The notes under the pieces were generated by a model. The model saw only the letters and a program-made list of their open reading frames with translations. It was not told the origin of the DNA and did no database searches. 64,000 nucleotides of DNA from Bradyrhizobium prioriisuperbiae (GTDB lineage: Bacteria > Pseudomonadota > Alphaproteobacteria > Rhizobiales > Xanthobacteraceae). Every line of letters starts with the position of its first letter. Position 1 is the first letter of the stretch. A program made the translations under genes and the position numbers. Where the stretch lies: assembly GCF_032397745.1 (NCBI RefSeq), contig NZ_CP135921.1:5382501-5446500 (forward strand). Reading direction: 5' to 3'. Shown one piece after another: positions 1 to 8,789 of this stretch.

Positions 1-2621
1 CCGATATCGCCCGAGACGTTGCTCAGGGATTCGTGGGCGAGGCGTGCGTTGTTCTGGATCGAATCCGCGGTGTTGTTCATCAGCACCACGAGCGAGCGCT
101 CGGCATCGTCGACGCGGGCGCGGATGCTCTGGGTGAGCTCCTCGGCGCGCGCGACCAGCACGTCGCTGGCCTGGCGGCCGGTGCTCTCGAAGCGGTTCGC
201 CACGTTCTCGATGCGGGAACCCAGCAGGTTCTCGAACTGGGTGACGCGGGTTTCGATGTCGCTGGCGACGGCGCCGGCGCGGTTTTCCAGGCCGTCATGG
301 ATCGCCTGGAAGCGCGACGTCACGGTGTCGGTCAGATGCGCGCTGCGACCGTCGATGATCTCGGTCACGGTATTGATGCGCTGGTCGATCGCATCGATCG
401 CATGGCTGGTGCCCTGCGCGAGCGACGAGGTGAGGGTGGCAATACGGGTATCGAGCGCGCCCACCACCGCGGCCGTGCCGCTCTGCAGCGAGGAGGTGAG
501 TTCGACGATGCGGGTATCGAGCGCCCCGGCCACCTCGGTGGTGCCGTTGGTGAGCGACGAGGTGAAGTGGGCGATACGCGAATCCAGCAGGTCGACGGCG
601 TGAGCGGTGCCGTCGGTGAGCACCGTCGACAGCGTCGCCGCCTTGTCATTGAGCGCGTCGATCGCCTGCGCGGCGCCGCCGCTGAGCGTGTTGGTCAGAT
701 CGTGCAGGCGGGTGTCGATGGTGTCGGTCACCGAGCGGGCGCGATTGTCGAACGAGGTTTCGAGCGACTTCAGCCGGCCGTCGACGGTCTCGTCGAACGA
801 CCTGATCCGCGTGTCGATGTTGTCATCGAACGCCTTGATGCGGGTGTCAAGCGACACATCGAGGTTGGTGACGCGCGATTCCAGCGTGGTGTGGAACGCG
901 GCCAGGCGCTGGTCGAGCGCGCCGTGGATGTCGCCGGCGCGGGCGGTCACGCGGTTGTCGAAGGTGTCGACATAGGTCTTCAGGGTGTCGGTGATGTCCT
1001 GGGTGCGCTGGCCCATCCGATCGACGATCTCGCCGCCGAAGGTTTTCACGGTGCGGTCGAACTCGGCGATGTGGCGGGTGATGAGGGCGCCCAGCGTGCC
1101 GCTGTCGCGGGAGAATTTTTCCGCCAGTTCCGAGCCTTGCTCGCGCATCAGTTCGTCGAACGCGATCATCTGCGAGCTGAGATTGTCGTGCGCGGTCTCG
1201 GTCTGGCTGACCACCTTGGCGACCAGGGTGTTGATGGTGCCGTCGAGGGCGTCGTTGGCCTTGTCGCCGCTGTCGAGGATGCGGCTGGAGAGCCGCAGGC
1301 CGGACTCGTCGATCTTGTGCACCAGGTCGTTGCTGCGCAGCTCGAGCTCCAGCAGCAGCGATTCGCTCGAGGTCTTCAGCGAATCGTGCACCAGCTCGGT
1401 GCGATCCGAGATGCTGTCGACGATGTTGGCGGACTGCTCGGCGAACTCGCGGGTGACGCGGTCGATGCGCTCGTTGAGCATGTCGTGGACACGGTCGGCG
1501 AGGTCGACGAATTCCTCGTGCACCGCGCCGGTCTTGAAGTTCAGGCTCGCAGTCAGACGCTCGCTGGCGTCGAGCACCGCGCGGGTGGTCTCGGAGCTTG
1601 CTTCCTCGAGGCGGTCGAGCAGGTCGCCGCCGCGCTCGCCGAGCGCGAGGATCATGGTGTCGCCGGCATTGCCCAGCGCCTGGGTGATGTGCTGTCCGCG
1701 CTCTTCAAGTGCCATGGTGATGGTGCGCGCGACCTCGTCGACGCGGGACGCAATCGCGTCGCTGATCACGGCGATGTCCTGGCGCAGATCGATCTGCACG
1801 CCGGAAATGGCGGCGCGGACCTGTTCAGCCTGGCCGACCAGGTTGTCGCGCTGATGGGCGATGTCCTGCAGCAAGGCGCGGATGCGCACTTCGTTGTCGC
1901 TGTAGGCGCGCTCGAGCGCGGCGACCTCGTTGGCGACCAGGGTTTCGAGTTCGCCGGCGCGCGCGATCGCGCGCTCGACGCCATCGCCCATCGCCGCGAC
2001 TTCGCGGCGGATCGCCTGACCGACGGTGACCATGGAATCGGACGCCGCGCCCTCGGGCTCGGAGAAGCGGATCGCGACCTGGGCCATCGATTGCGCGATC
2101 ATGCGCATCTCCTGGCCGCGCCAGGCCAGGGTCGCGAGGAAATAGCACAGCAGCACGGGGGCCGCGAACAGCGCGATCAACCCGGCGAGCGCCACCACGC
2201 CGCCGGAGCCCTGCCCGAGCAGGGTCTGCAGCGAGGGCAGGAAGCTGATGGTGAGGAGGACGGCACCCGCGAGCCAGACGCCCGAGAACACGGTCGCAAG
2301 GGTATAGGCGTTGCGGCCGGGCCGGCCCTTCTGGATGGCCTGCAGCAGTTGGCCGATGGTTTCGCGATCGTCGTTGGCGGCGCGGCGGGGCGCCCGGTTC
2401 TCGGCGCCGTCGAACTGCGCCCGGTTGTCCATGGCGATCGGCTGGTCGTCGAAGGACGGGTCGTTGAAGGATTTGGGCGAGGGGGCCGGTCCGCCGTCTC
2501 GGCGCGATCCCGTATCCCGTGTCGGCTCGGTCGGCGCCACGTCGCTGATATTCAGCGCTTCCTGGATGGCCGAGAGAGCGACTTCGGTGGGGTCTTTCAC
2601 CTTCTTCGGAGTATTCGCCAT
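1..2621 (-). CDS. Large membrane-anchored coiled-coil repeat protein (3' end outside window)
   Basis: The frame stays open from the ATG at 2621 to the left edge, giving 873 codons with no stop, so the C-terminus is missing. The first ~100 residues are polar, followed by two likely membrane helices (about 106-128 and 141-166) and then a very long helical region rich in Ala, Asp, Glu, Arg and Thr. Around residues 665-745 it becomes a near-perfect 22-residue repeat (core GT..V..ALDTRI..LTSSL), an apolipoprotein-like amphipathic periodicity. Related rhizobial proteins are annotated as kinesin-like or apolipoprotein-domain proteins, with no firm function known to me. It is transcribed divergently from the Hpt gene, across a region with CtrA-type sites. 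A structural or polar-scaffold role is inference. Confidence 0.8.
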   Translation of the reverse strand, partial: MANTPKKVKDPTEVALSAIQEALNISDVAPTEPTRDTGSRRDGGPAPSPKSFNDPSFDDQPIAMDNRAQFDGAENRAPRRAANDDRETIGQLLQAIQKGRPGRNAYTLATVFSGVWLAGAVLLTISFLPSLQTLLGQGSGGVVALAGLIALFAAPVLLCYFLATLAWRGQEMRMIAQSMAQVAIRFSEPEGAASDSMVTVGQAIRREVAAMGDGVERAIARAGELETLVANEVAALERAYSDNEVRIRALLQDIAHQRDNLVGQAEQVRAAISGVQIDLRQDIAVISDAIASRVDEVARTITMALEERGQHITQALGNAGDTMILALGERGGDLLDRLEEASSETTRAVLDASERLTASLNFKTGAVHEEFVDLADRVHDMLNERIDRVTREFAEQSANIVDSISDRTELVHDSLKTSSESLLLELELRSNDLVHKIDESGLRLSSRILDSGDKANDALDGTINTLVAKVVSQTETAHDNLSSQMIAFDELMREQGSELAEKFSRDSGTLGALITRHIAEFDRTVKTFGGEIVDRMGQRTQDITDTLKTYVDTFDNRVTARAGDIHGALDQRLAAFHTTLESRVTNLDVSLDTRIKAFDDNIDTRIRSFDETVDGRLKSLETSFDNRARSVTDTIDTRLHDLTNTLSGGAAQAIDALNDKAATLSTVLTDGTAHAVDLLDSRIAHFTSSLTNGTTEVAGALDTRIVELTSSLQSGTAAVVGALDTRIATLTSSLAQGTSHAIDAIDQRINTVTEIIDGRSAHLTDTVTSRFQAIHDGLENRAGAVASDIETRVTQFENLLGSRIENVANRFESTGRQASDVLVARAEELTQSIRARVDDAERSLVVLMNNTADSIQNNARLAHESLSNVSGDI

Positions 2622-2727
2622 ATCAGTCTACGCCCCTATTTACGCGTTCCGAGGACCAGCGGGAGGCGGCCGCGAGCTGTGCCGCCTGCATCCCCAAGCC
2701 TTCTCGACCCAAAGCCTTCTTGTCCCA

Positions 2728-2880
2728 AAGCCTTCAGTCAGTGCGAAAGCGATGTCGCCGGTCGCTGTCAGAGTATTTTCCCGGCAACGTGGGATCCGGC
2801 TTGCCGCGGAAAATGCTCGGTTTTTGAACCCTGTGCGCGTCCTGATCGCAAAACCGGTACCCACTTTTGCGGACAACGCG
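2728..2880. repeat. Intergenic palindromic repeat (AAGTGGGTACCGGTT family)
   Basis: Part of the 538-bp gap 2622-3159, which has no convincing gene. It contains an imperfect inverted repeat with arms near 2771-2786 and 2803-2818 (ATTTTCC..GGCAA against TTGCC..GGAAAAT). It also carries, on the minus strand, the word AAGTGGGTACCGGTT, which recurs at 7616-7678 and, with one base changed, at 16911-16980. This looks like a dispersed repeat, not coding sequence. Confidence 0.6.
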
Positions 2881-2945
2881 CCACCTTTGTCCCCTACATC
2901 TGCGAACATCCTATTGGGTGGATGTCTCGAATGAAATGGTCGGCG

Positions 2946-2960
2946 TTAAGGACTTTTTAA
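2946..2960. promoter_or_regulatory. CtrA-type box (TTAA-N7-TTAA) in divergent region
   Basis: A perfect TTAA-N7-TTAA lies here, with a third TTAA six bases further on (2967-2970). This is the consensus bound by the cell-cycle regulator CtrA in alphaproteobacteria. It lies 325 bp from the coiled-coil gene and about 200 bp from the Hpt gene, so the target is uncertain. Confidence 0.5.
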
Positions 2961-3073
2961 TCATCGTTAACGCTGCCACGTGTAAAGCCTTCAAACTGCT
3001 GAAAATTCCCAATCGCTATGAGACTTCAAGGCGCCGGCACGGCAAAATTGTGTCAAATTAGCGTCAATTTCGG

Positions 3074-3088
3074 GTAACGAACCATTAA
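3074..3088 (+). promoter_or_regulatory. CtrA-type box upstream of Hpt gene
   Basis: GTAA-N7-TTAACC, one mismatch from the CtrA consensus, 72 bp before the Hpt start. Sixteen of 17 bases match the site upstream of fliL at 51199, which makes a chance match less likely. Confidence 0.5.
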
Positions 3089-3159
3089 CCACTGGCATGG
3101 TTGGCTACGAAAAGTTCCGGGCTGTGGAGTTTTCGGCCTGGGAGTAACGGATCGCTGCC

Positions 3160-3552
3160 ATGCCCCACCCCCTGGAACGGATTGTCTGGATGCCTTCGCC
3201 GCCGCTCGTGCCGGACGATACGCCGATCGACCTGACGACGATAGATTTGGCCCATCTCGGCCGCATGACCCTCGGCGACGCCGACGTGGAACGGGAGGTG
3301 CTGGCGATGTTCGCCGCGCAGGCCTCCGACCTCGCCGACCGGCTGGCCACGATGCCGTTCGATGCGGACCGGCTCGCACATACTCTTAAAGGCTCCGCGC
3401 GGGCGATCGGCGCCTTTCGCGTGGCCGATGCGGCGGCCGAGGTCGAGGTCGCGCTGCGCGGCGAACGCTCGACGGCGGAGCCGATCCGCCTGCTGCGGGC
3501 CGCGGTTTCCGAGGCGCGCGGCGTCATCGACGTCATCCTGAAGCGATCGTGA
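3160..3552 (+). CDS. Single-domain histidine phosphotransfer (Hpt) protein
   Basis: A 130-residue protein consisting essentially of one Hpt four-helix bundle. The signature AHTLKGSARAIGA contains the probable phosphorylated His74. Such proteins pass phosphate between a hybrid kinase and a response regulator in the cytoplasm. There is no receiver or kinase domain in the gene or next to it, so partners are unknown. An internal ATG at 3190 is an alternative start and would leave the domain intact. It is transcribed divergently from the coiled-coil gene, and a CtrA-type site sits 72 bp upstream, suggesting cell-cycle or motility control (inference). Confidence 0.88.
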   Translation: MPHPLERIVWMPSPPLVPDDTPIDLTTIDLAHLGRMTLGDADVEREVLAMFAAQASDLADRLATMPFDADRLAHTLKGSARAIGAFRVADAAAEVEVALRGERSTAEPIRLLRAAVSEARGVIDVILKRS

Positions 3553-3711
3553 TCCTACCGCGGCCGCCTGATCGCCGTCCGATCGGGATGGCGGCAATGT
3601 CTTTGTTCCGGCTGGCTGCCTTGTTCCAAAACCTTCCCCCCAGTGCTGGCGCGGGGCGAGCGGACCCGTTATAGGACAGCCATCTCCTTTATTCCGGCAG
3701 CACGAGTGGTC

Positions 3712-4032
3712 ATGGTCAAAATCAACTTTGTCGATTCCGCAGGCGCAACCCGCAGCGTCGATGTCGACGCGGGCGCAACCGTCATGGAAGCGGCCATTCG
3801 CAACGCCGTTCCGGGCATCGAAGCCGAATGCGGCGGGGCCTGCGCCTGCGCGACCTGCCATGTTTATGTCGACGAAGCCTGGCGCGAGAAGGTGGGCAGT
3901 CCCACCCCGATGGAAGAAGACATGCTGGACTTCGGCTATGACGTGCGGCCGAACTCGCGGCTGTCGTGCCAGATCAAGGTCACCGACGATCTCGAAGGCC
4001 TGGTGGTGACCACGCCGGAGCGGCAGGCTTAA
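3712..4032 (+). CDS. 2Fe-2S ferredoxin, adrenodoxin type
   Basis: A 106-residue protein with the vertebrate/putidaredoxin-type cluster motif. The ligands are Cys40, Cys46, Cys49 (C-X5-C-X2-C) and Cys86, and there is an extra Cys44 within the loop. The frame is open further upstream, but the ATG at 3712 begins the conserved first strand (MVKINFVD) and gives the family's usual length. It carries single electrons in the cytoplasm, typically to cytochromes P450 or in Fe-S assembly. A ferredoxin-NADP reductase lies 1.8 kb downstream, separated by two minus-strand genes. It is a plausible partner but not an operon mate. Confidence 0.93.
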   Translation: MVKINFVDSAGATRSVDVDAGATVMEAAIRNAVPGIEAECGGACACATCHVYVDEAWREKVGSPTPMEEDMLDFGYDVRPNSRLSCQIKVTDDLEGLVVTTPERQA

Positions 4033-4117
4033 AGCCGCGTAATCCATCTCCATTTCAGTTCATGTCTATCTGAGAGACGGCTGCCGCGACGTCAAAGCTC
4101 CGCAGCTGTGCTTGGCG

Positions 4118-5077
4118 TTACTCGGCGGGCTGCGGGCCGAATCGGAGATCGCCGGGGGTCATGCCGAAGGCCTGACGGAATGCGCGGTAGAAGGTGGCGA
4201 GGCTGTCGAAGCCGCAGGCGAAGGCGATGCCCGAGACCGGCTGGCCGGCATCCGCGGTCAGCAGCTGCTTTGCTTTCTCCAGCCGCAGCGTCATCACGGT
4301 CCGCGCGAAGCTGGTTCCGGTCGGCTCGAACAGCAGGTGCAGCTGGCGCACCGAAATGGTGAGAGCGTCGGCGACCATGGCGGGCGACAGGTCCGGCCGG
4401 TGCAGGTTGCGCCGGATCAGATCGCGGGTGGCATGATAAAATCCGAAGCGCAGCGCTGCGCGGCTTTCCGGCATTCCGGAGGTAACACGGCCGCGCACGA
4501 GCAGCGCCAACTGGGTCAGATGCCTGACCGCGTCGCCGTCGTCGGTCGGCTTCGGGCCCGCATCGGCCAGTGCGGTGAACGATGCCGAGATCAGTGTGGT
4601 CAGCCGGTCCGTCTTGAACAGCGGTGCCGGGGCGAGGTCGCGGGCGTTATCAGAGAGATCCTTGTCGCCACTCAGCGGGATCTTGAGCGCGCGGTAGTGA
4701 AATCCATCGGAGAATTCCGGCGTCCCGATAAATGTCATGTCGGAGTGGCTGATGCCGAAACCGTTGTTCGGCATCACATGAACGCGGTCGCGGCCGACAT
4801 CGAGCCAGCCGGTGCCACGGATCTGGTGGCTGATGTAGAGGCTGTTGCTGGTGACCCGCGCGATATCGGCCCTGGTGCGGCTGACGCGATAGGACGACGC
4901 CTTCATTTCGGCGAAGGTCGCCTCGCCGATGTTGAAAGCGGAAAACCGCCCCTGGAAGTCGGGACGGCGCTCGCGCTCCAGCTCGATCGTCACGCCGAAC
5001 AGGCTCTTGCCGCGAACCTCGCACCAATGGTCGAAGCGCTCATGCGGGCGAAGGCTGTCGGTGTTGAAACTGATCAT
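4118..5077 (-). CDS. AraC-family transcriptional regulator
   Basis: A 319-residue protein. The C-terminal ~100 residues form the double helix-turn-helix of AraC/XylS regulators, with the recognisable second half GIAFACGFDSLATFYRAFRQ followed by FGMTPGDLR. The N-terminal ~190 residues match the ligand/oligomerisation region found in FeaR/OruR-like members (AraC_binding_2 type), including HFDHWCEV-like start residues. It would bind DNA near its own or neighbouring promoters. The nearest candidate target is the thioesterase gene, whose 3' end lies 128 bp upstream in the same direction. The effector is unknown. Confidence 0.9.
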   Translation of the reverse strand: MISFNTDSLRPHERFDHWCEVRGKSLFGVTIELERERRPDFQGRFSAFNIGEATFAEMKASSYRVSRTRADIARVTSNSLYISHQIRGTGWLDVGRDRVHVMPNNGFGISHSDMTFIGTPEFSDGFHYRALKIPLSGDKDLSDNARDLAPAPLFKTDRLTTLISASFTALADAGPKPTDDGDAVRHLTQLALLVRGRVTSGMPESRAALRFGFYHATRDLIRRNLHRPDLSPAMVADALTISVRQLHLLFEPTGTSFARTVMTLRLEKAKQLLTADAGQPVSGIAFACGFDSLATFYRAFRQAFGMTPGDLRFGPQPAE

Positions 5078-5205
5078 GTGCGTTATGCCGGTCGGAGCCC
5101 CTCAAATCTGGCATCGGCCATCGGGGCTTGATTCTCAAATCATATCTTCAATCATATCTTCGCGCGGGCGGCTCGGCTATTGGTCTAACGGGTGCTTTGC
5201 GAGGG

Positions 5206-5649
5206 TCAGCTCCGCCGCAACCAGGGCTGGAATTTCGCGATGATCTCGTCCGTGAGCGGCACCGGCTTGCGGCTGCGTTCATCGACCAGCACGGTCACGG
5301 ACACCGCCGAGGCCGCGCACTGGCCATTGTGGAACACCACCTGGTCGTAGGTGACCGAGGTCCGCCCCATGCGGGACACCGCAAGGCCGAATTCCACCGT
5401 GCCCGGCCAGTGGACCTCCGCCCTGAAATCGATGGCGAGGTGCGCCAGCACCCAGCTCAGCCCCGCCGGCATCAGGCCGAACTTGGGATCGCGGATCAGC
5501 GAGACCCGGCCGGTTTCGAAATAGCTGGAATAGGTGGCGTTGTTGACGTGGTGGTTGGGGTCGAGATCGGCGTACCGCACGTTGTCAGACAGCCGGTAGG
5601 GGTAGTCGTCGAGGTGGAACACGGGCTTGGCCGGCGACTGCAGATTCAC
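5206..5649 (-). CDS. Acyl-CoA thioesterase, hotdog (4HBT) fold
   Basis: A 147-residue cytoplasmic hotdog protein. The motif YADLDPNHHVNNATYSSYFE contains the Asp and the H-x-N segment characteristic of 4HBT thioesterases, which hydrolyse acyl-CoA thioesters. The frame is open to 5724, but I prefer the GTG at 5649 because GGAG lies 8 bases upstream and the resulting length matches the family. The extra 25 residues otherwise added look non-conserved. The substrate cannot be read from sequence. Confidence 0.85.
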   Translation of the reverse strand: MNLQSPAKPVFHLDDYPYRLSDNVRYADLDPNHHVNNATYSSYFETGRVSLIRDPKFGLMPAGLSWVLAHLAIDFRAEVHWPGTVEFGLAVSRMGRTSVTYDQVVFHNGQCAASAVSVTVLVDERSRKPVPLTDEIIAKFQPWLRRS

Positions 5650-5759
5650 AAGAATTTCTCCGGATTCTGGTTGCCCGAGGGGCGGATCTGCCCCTGTTCT
5701 GGCGCATGGACCGACGGCCTGCAAGGCGCATTTAGCGCTTCCCCCCTTGCGTGCCGTTG

Positions 5760-6869
<1,110 letters not shown>

Positions 6870-6934
6870 ATCTATTCTGGCGCCGACTCGCTGCGGATCT
6901 GCCTATGATCCCACCCCCGTGGAGGTCTCGAGCG

Positions 6935-7615
6935 ATGAGCGTTCTTCATGATCCGGATCTGGAGCGCCTGCTGACGCTGCTGCATGCGACGAGCGACGCC
7001 CAGCTTGCCGAGATGCGGGCCTATTTCGAAGCGCAGGACAAGCTCGCCGCCCCGTCGCCGGAGGACGATGCGGCTCGCATCAAGGACTACCTCGCCGACA
7101 AACTGGTGGCGCTCGATCGCGACAAGGCGGAGTTCTGTTATCAGCTCTGCCGCGCGAACAATGCCCGGCGCATTGTCGAGATCGGCTCGTCGTTCGGTGT
7201 CTCCACGCTTTATCTGGCGGCCGCGGTGCGCGACAATGTGCGCTCCGGTGGCGAGGGCGTGGTGATCGGGACCGAATACGAGCCGGCGAAGGCTGTGGCG
7301 GCGCGCGCGAATTTCGTGGCTGCCGGCCTCGACCGCTTCATCGATCTGCGGGAAGGCGATTTGCGCGAAACCCTCAAGACGATCGAAGGTCCGGTGGACT
7401 TCATGCTGGTCGACATCTGGATTCCGATGGCGCGGCCGGCGCTCGAACTGGTGGCGCCGCATCTGCGCCCCGGCGCGATCGTGATCTGCGACAACACGAC
7501 GGACTACCGCGCCGACTATGCCGACTATTTCGCCTTCATCAACGATCCCGCCAACCGCTTCCGCACCATGACGCTGCCGTTCGACGGCGGACTGGAATTG
7601 TCGGTGCGGGTTTAG
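6935..7615 (+). CDS. Class I SAM-dependent methyltransferase, O-methyltransferase-like
   Basis: A 226-residue protein using the ATG at 6935, which has GGAGG about 10 bases upstream; an ATG at 6905 lies before that ribosome site and is less likely. Residues 81-90 (VEIGSSFGVS) form SAM-binding motif I, followed by an acidic residue after strand 2 (GTEYE) and FMLVDIW at motif post-II. The overall pattern resembles catechol/caffeoyl-CoA-like O-methyltransferases. The acceptor substrate is unknown and the neighbours give no pathway. Confidence 0.82.
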   Translation: MSVLHDPDLERLLTLLHATSDAQLAEMRAYFEAQDKLAAPSPEDDAARIKDYLADKLVALDRDKAEFCYQLCRANNARRIVEIGSSFGVSTLYLAAAVRDNVRSGGEGVVIGTEYEPAKAVAARANFVAAGLDRFIDLREGDLRETLKTIEGPVDFMLVDIWIPMARPALELVAPHLRPGAIVICDNTTDYRADYADYFAFINDPANRFRTMTLPFDGGLELSVRV

Positions 7616-7678
7616 GACGTTTTCCAGAGAAGTGGGTACCGGTTCACTTGCGCCAAACGCGAAGCGTATGCGCGGAGG
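7616..7678. repeat. AAGTGGGTACCGGTT-family repeat overlapping desaturase 3' end
   Basis: It shares AAGTGGGTACCGGTT with the repeat in 2728-2880 and the pattern gttttc..accggtt..aaacgcgaagcg with 16911-16980. It extends past the desaturase stop codon at 7644-7646, so the last residues of that protein are encoded within repeat sequence. Confidence 0.5.
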
Positions 7679-8735
7679 TTGCGAGCCGCCGCAGCGCGTA
7701 GCGCGGCGGCAGATCCGACGGGGTGCGGATATTCCAGACCAGGCCGGCGCGCGCGAACGCCGACAGCGCCCACCACCCGGGATCGAGTTCGCCTGACTCA
7801 TGCGCCAGGCGTGCCGAGCCCGGGAATGCATGATGATTGTTATGCAGGCTCTCGCCCATGGTCAGCAGGCTGACATAGCCGACGTTGTAGCCCTGCACAC
7901 CGGCGCCCTCGATATGCCAGGTGCGGGGGCCGCGATTGTGCGCGAAATAGCCGACCAGCCAGTGTCCCACCAGCGACAGCGTGACACGCACGCAAATGCC
8001 CCAGATGACCCACGGCAAACCGCCGATCGCGAAAAACAGCACCGCCCATGGTGCCTGCTGCAGCATGAAGGTTCGGTCGATGATCCGATAGAACAGATCG
8101 TCGCGGACGCGCGGTTCGATGAGCAGGGTCGGCGGCCGGTCCAGTTTCAACTCGCAATGCAGCTGCCACCAGGCATCGCGCCAGATCGGATTGCGATGCG
8201 CCAGAAATGCGTGACAGGTGGTTCTGCGCTGCGCCCAGTCGCGAATGTCGTGCTGCCGGATCATCCCGAACGGACCAGCCATTCCGACCAGCGTGCCGAG
8301 ATAGACGAAGATGCGCTCCAGCCAGAGCGGGCAGGCGAACGCGTGATGAATCAGCCGGCGGTGCATGCCCAGCGAATGTCCCAGGCAGATGGTGACGGCG
8401 GTGGTCGCGAGGAACAGAACGAACGCGCCCCACGTGACTGAGATCGGCCCGCCCACGACGGCGCCCAGTGCCATGGCGGAGATCCAGAGCGATTTTGCCG
8501 GGGCCCAGACCACGCGCCCGGCATTGGCGTCGGTGCCGGCAGCTTCAGTCATGCGCGGCGAACGCTCCATCGCGACGGTGGCGGCATCGAGGTCCGAACT
8601 TGTGCGAGGTGTGGAGGCTCTAGGATTGGACGGAACGGCTGGCTGTGCAGGCATGGCATCGACCATCGCGACAGCTCCCTGGACGACACGATCATGTCTC
8701 ACCCCTTGGTCGATGCAAGACCTTTTGGGGTTCAT
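7644..8735 (-). CDS. Fatty acid desaturase, acyl-CoA desaturase-like membrane di-iron enzyme
   Basis: Up to 363 residues. The first ~75 are polar and poorly conserved, and internal ATGs (codons 24, 28, 56 and 62) make the true start uncertain. Several membrane helices surround three histidine regions: HSLGMHRRLIHH (120-131), HDIRDWAQRRTTCH (162-175) in place of the usual HRxHH, and HNNHH (298-302) close to GESLHNN. The altered middle box is, as far as I recall, shared by a subgroup of bacterial desaturases, so it need not mean loss of activity. It would insert a double bond into membrane-lipid acyl chains. A possible redox donor is the ferredoxin system nearby (inference). Confidence 0.82.
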   Translation of the reverse strand: MNPKRSCIDQGVRHDRVVQGAVAMVDAMPAQPAVPSNPRASTPRTSSDLDAATVAMERSPRMTEAAGTDANAGRVVWAPAKSLWISAMALGAVVGGPISVTWGAFVLFLATTAVTICLGHSLGMHRRLIHHAFACPLWLERIFVYLGTLVGMAGPFGMIRQHDIRDWAQRRTTCHAFLAHRNPIWRDAWWQLHCELKLDRPPTLLIEPRVRDDLFYRIIDRTFMLQQAPWAVLFFAIGGLPWVIWGICVRVTLSLVGHWLVGYFAHNRGPRTWHIEGAGVQGYNVGYVSLLTMGESLHNNHHAFPGSARLAHESGELDPGWWALSAFARAGLVWNIRTPSDLPPRYALRRLATSAHTLRVWRK

Positions 8736-8789
8736 GAGTCGTGCGAACTCAAACCTGCTGATGCGGAGGAGCAGGCGCTGGAGAACGCT

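Noticed and set aside
33..2960. Long plus-strand open frame (975 codons)
   Set aside because: It is antisense to the minus-strand coiled-coil gene. The minus strand has membrane helices, a 22-residue repeat and a plausible start; the plus-strand product is compositionally odd and crosses the intergenic repeat.
7644..8735. Desaturase inactivated by loss of the second histidine box
   Set aside because: HDIRDWAQ...CH looks like the middle box of a known desaturase subgroup, so this is not good evidence of a defect.
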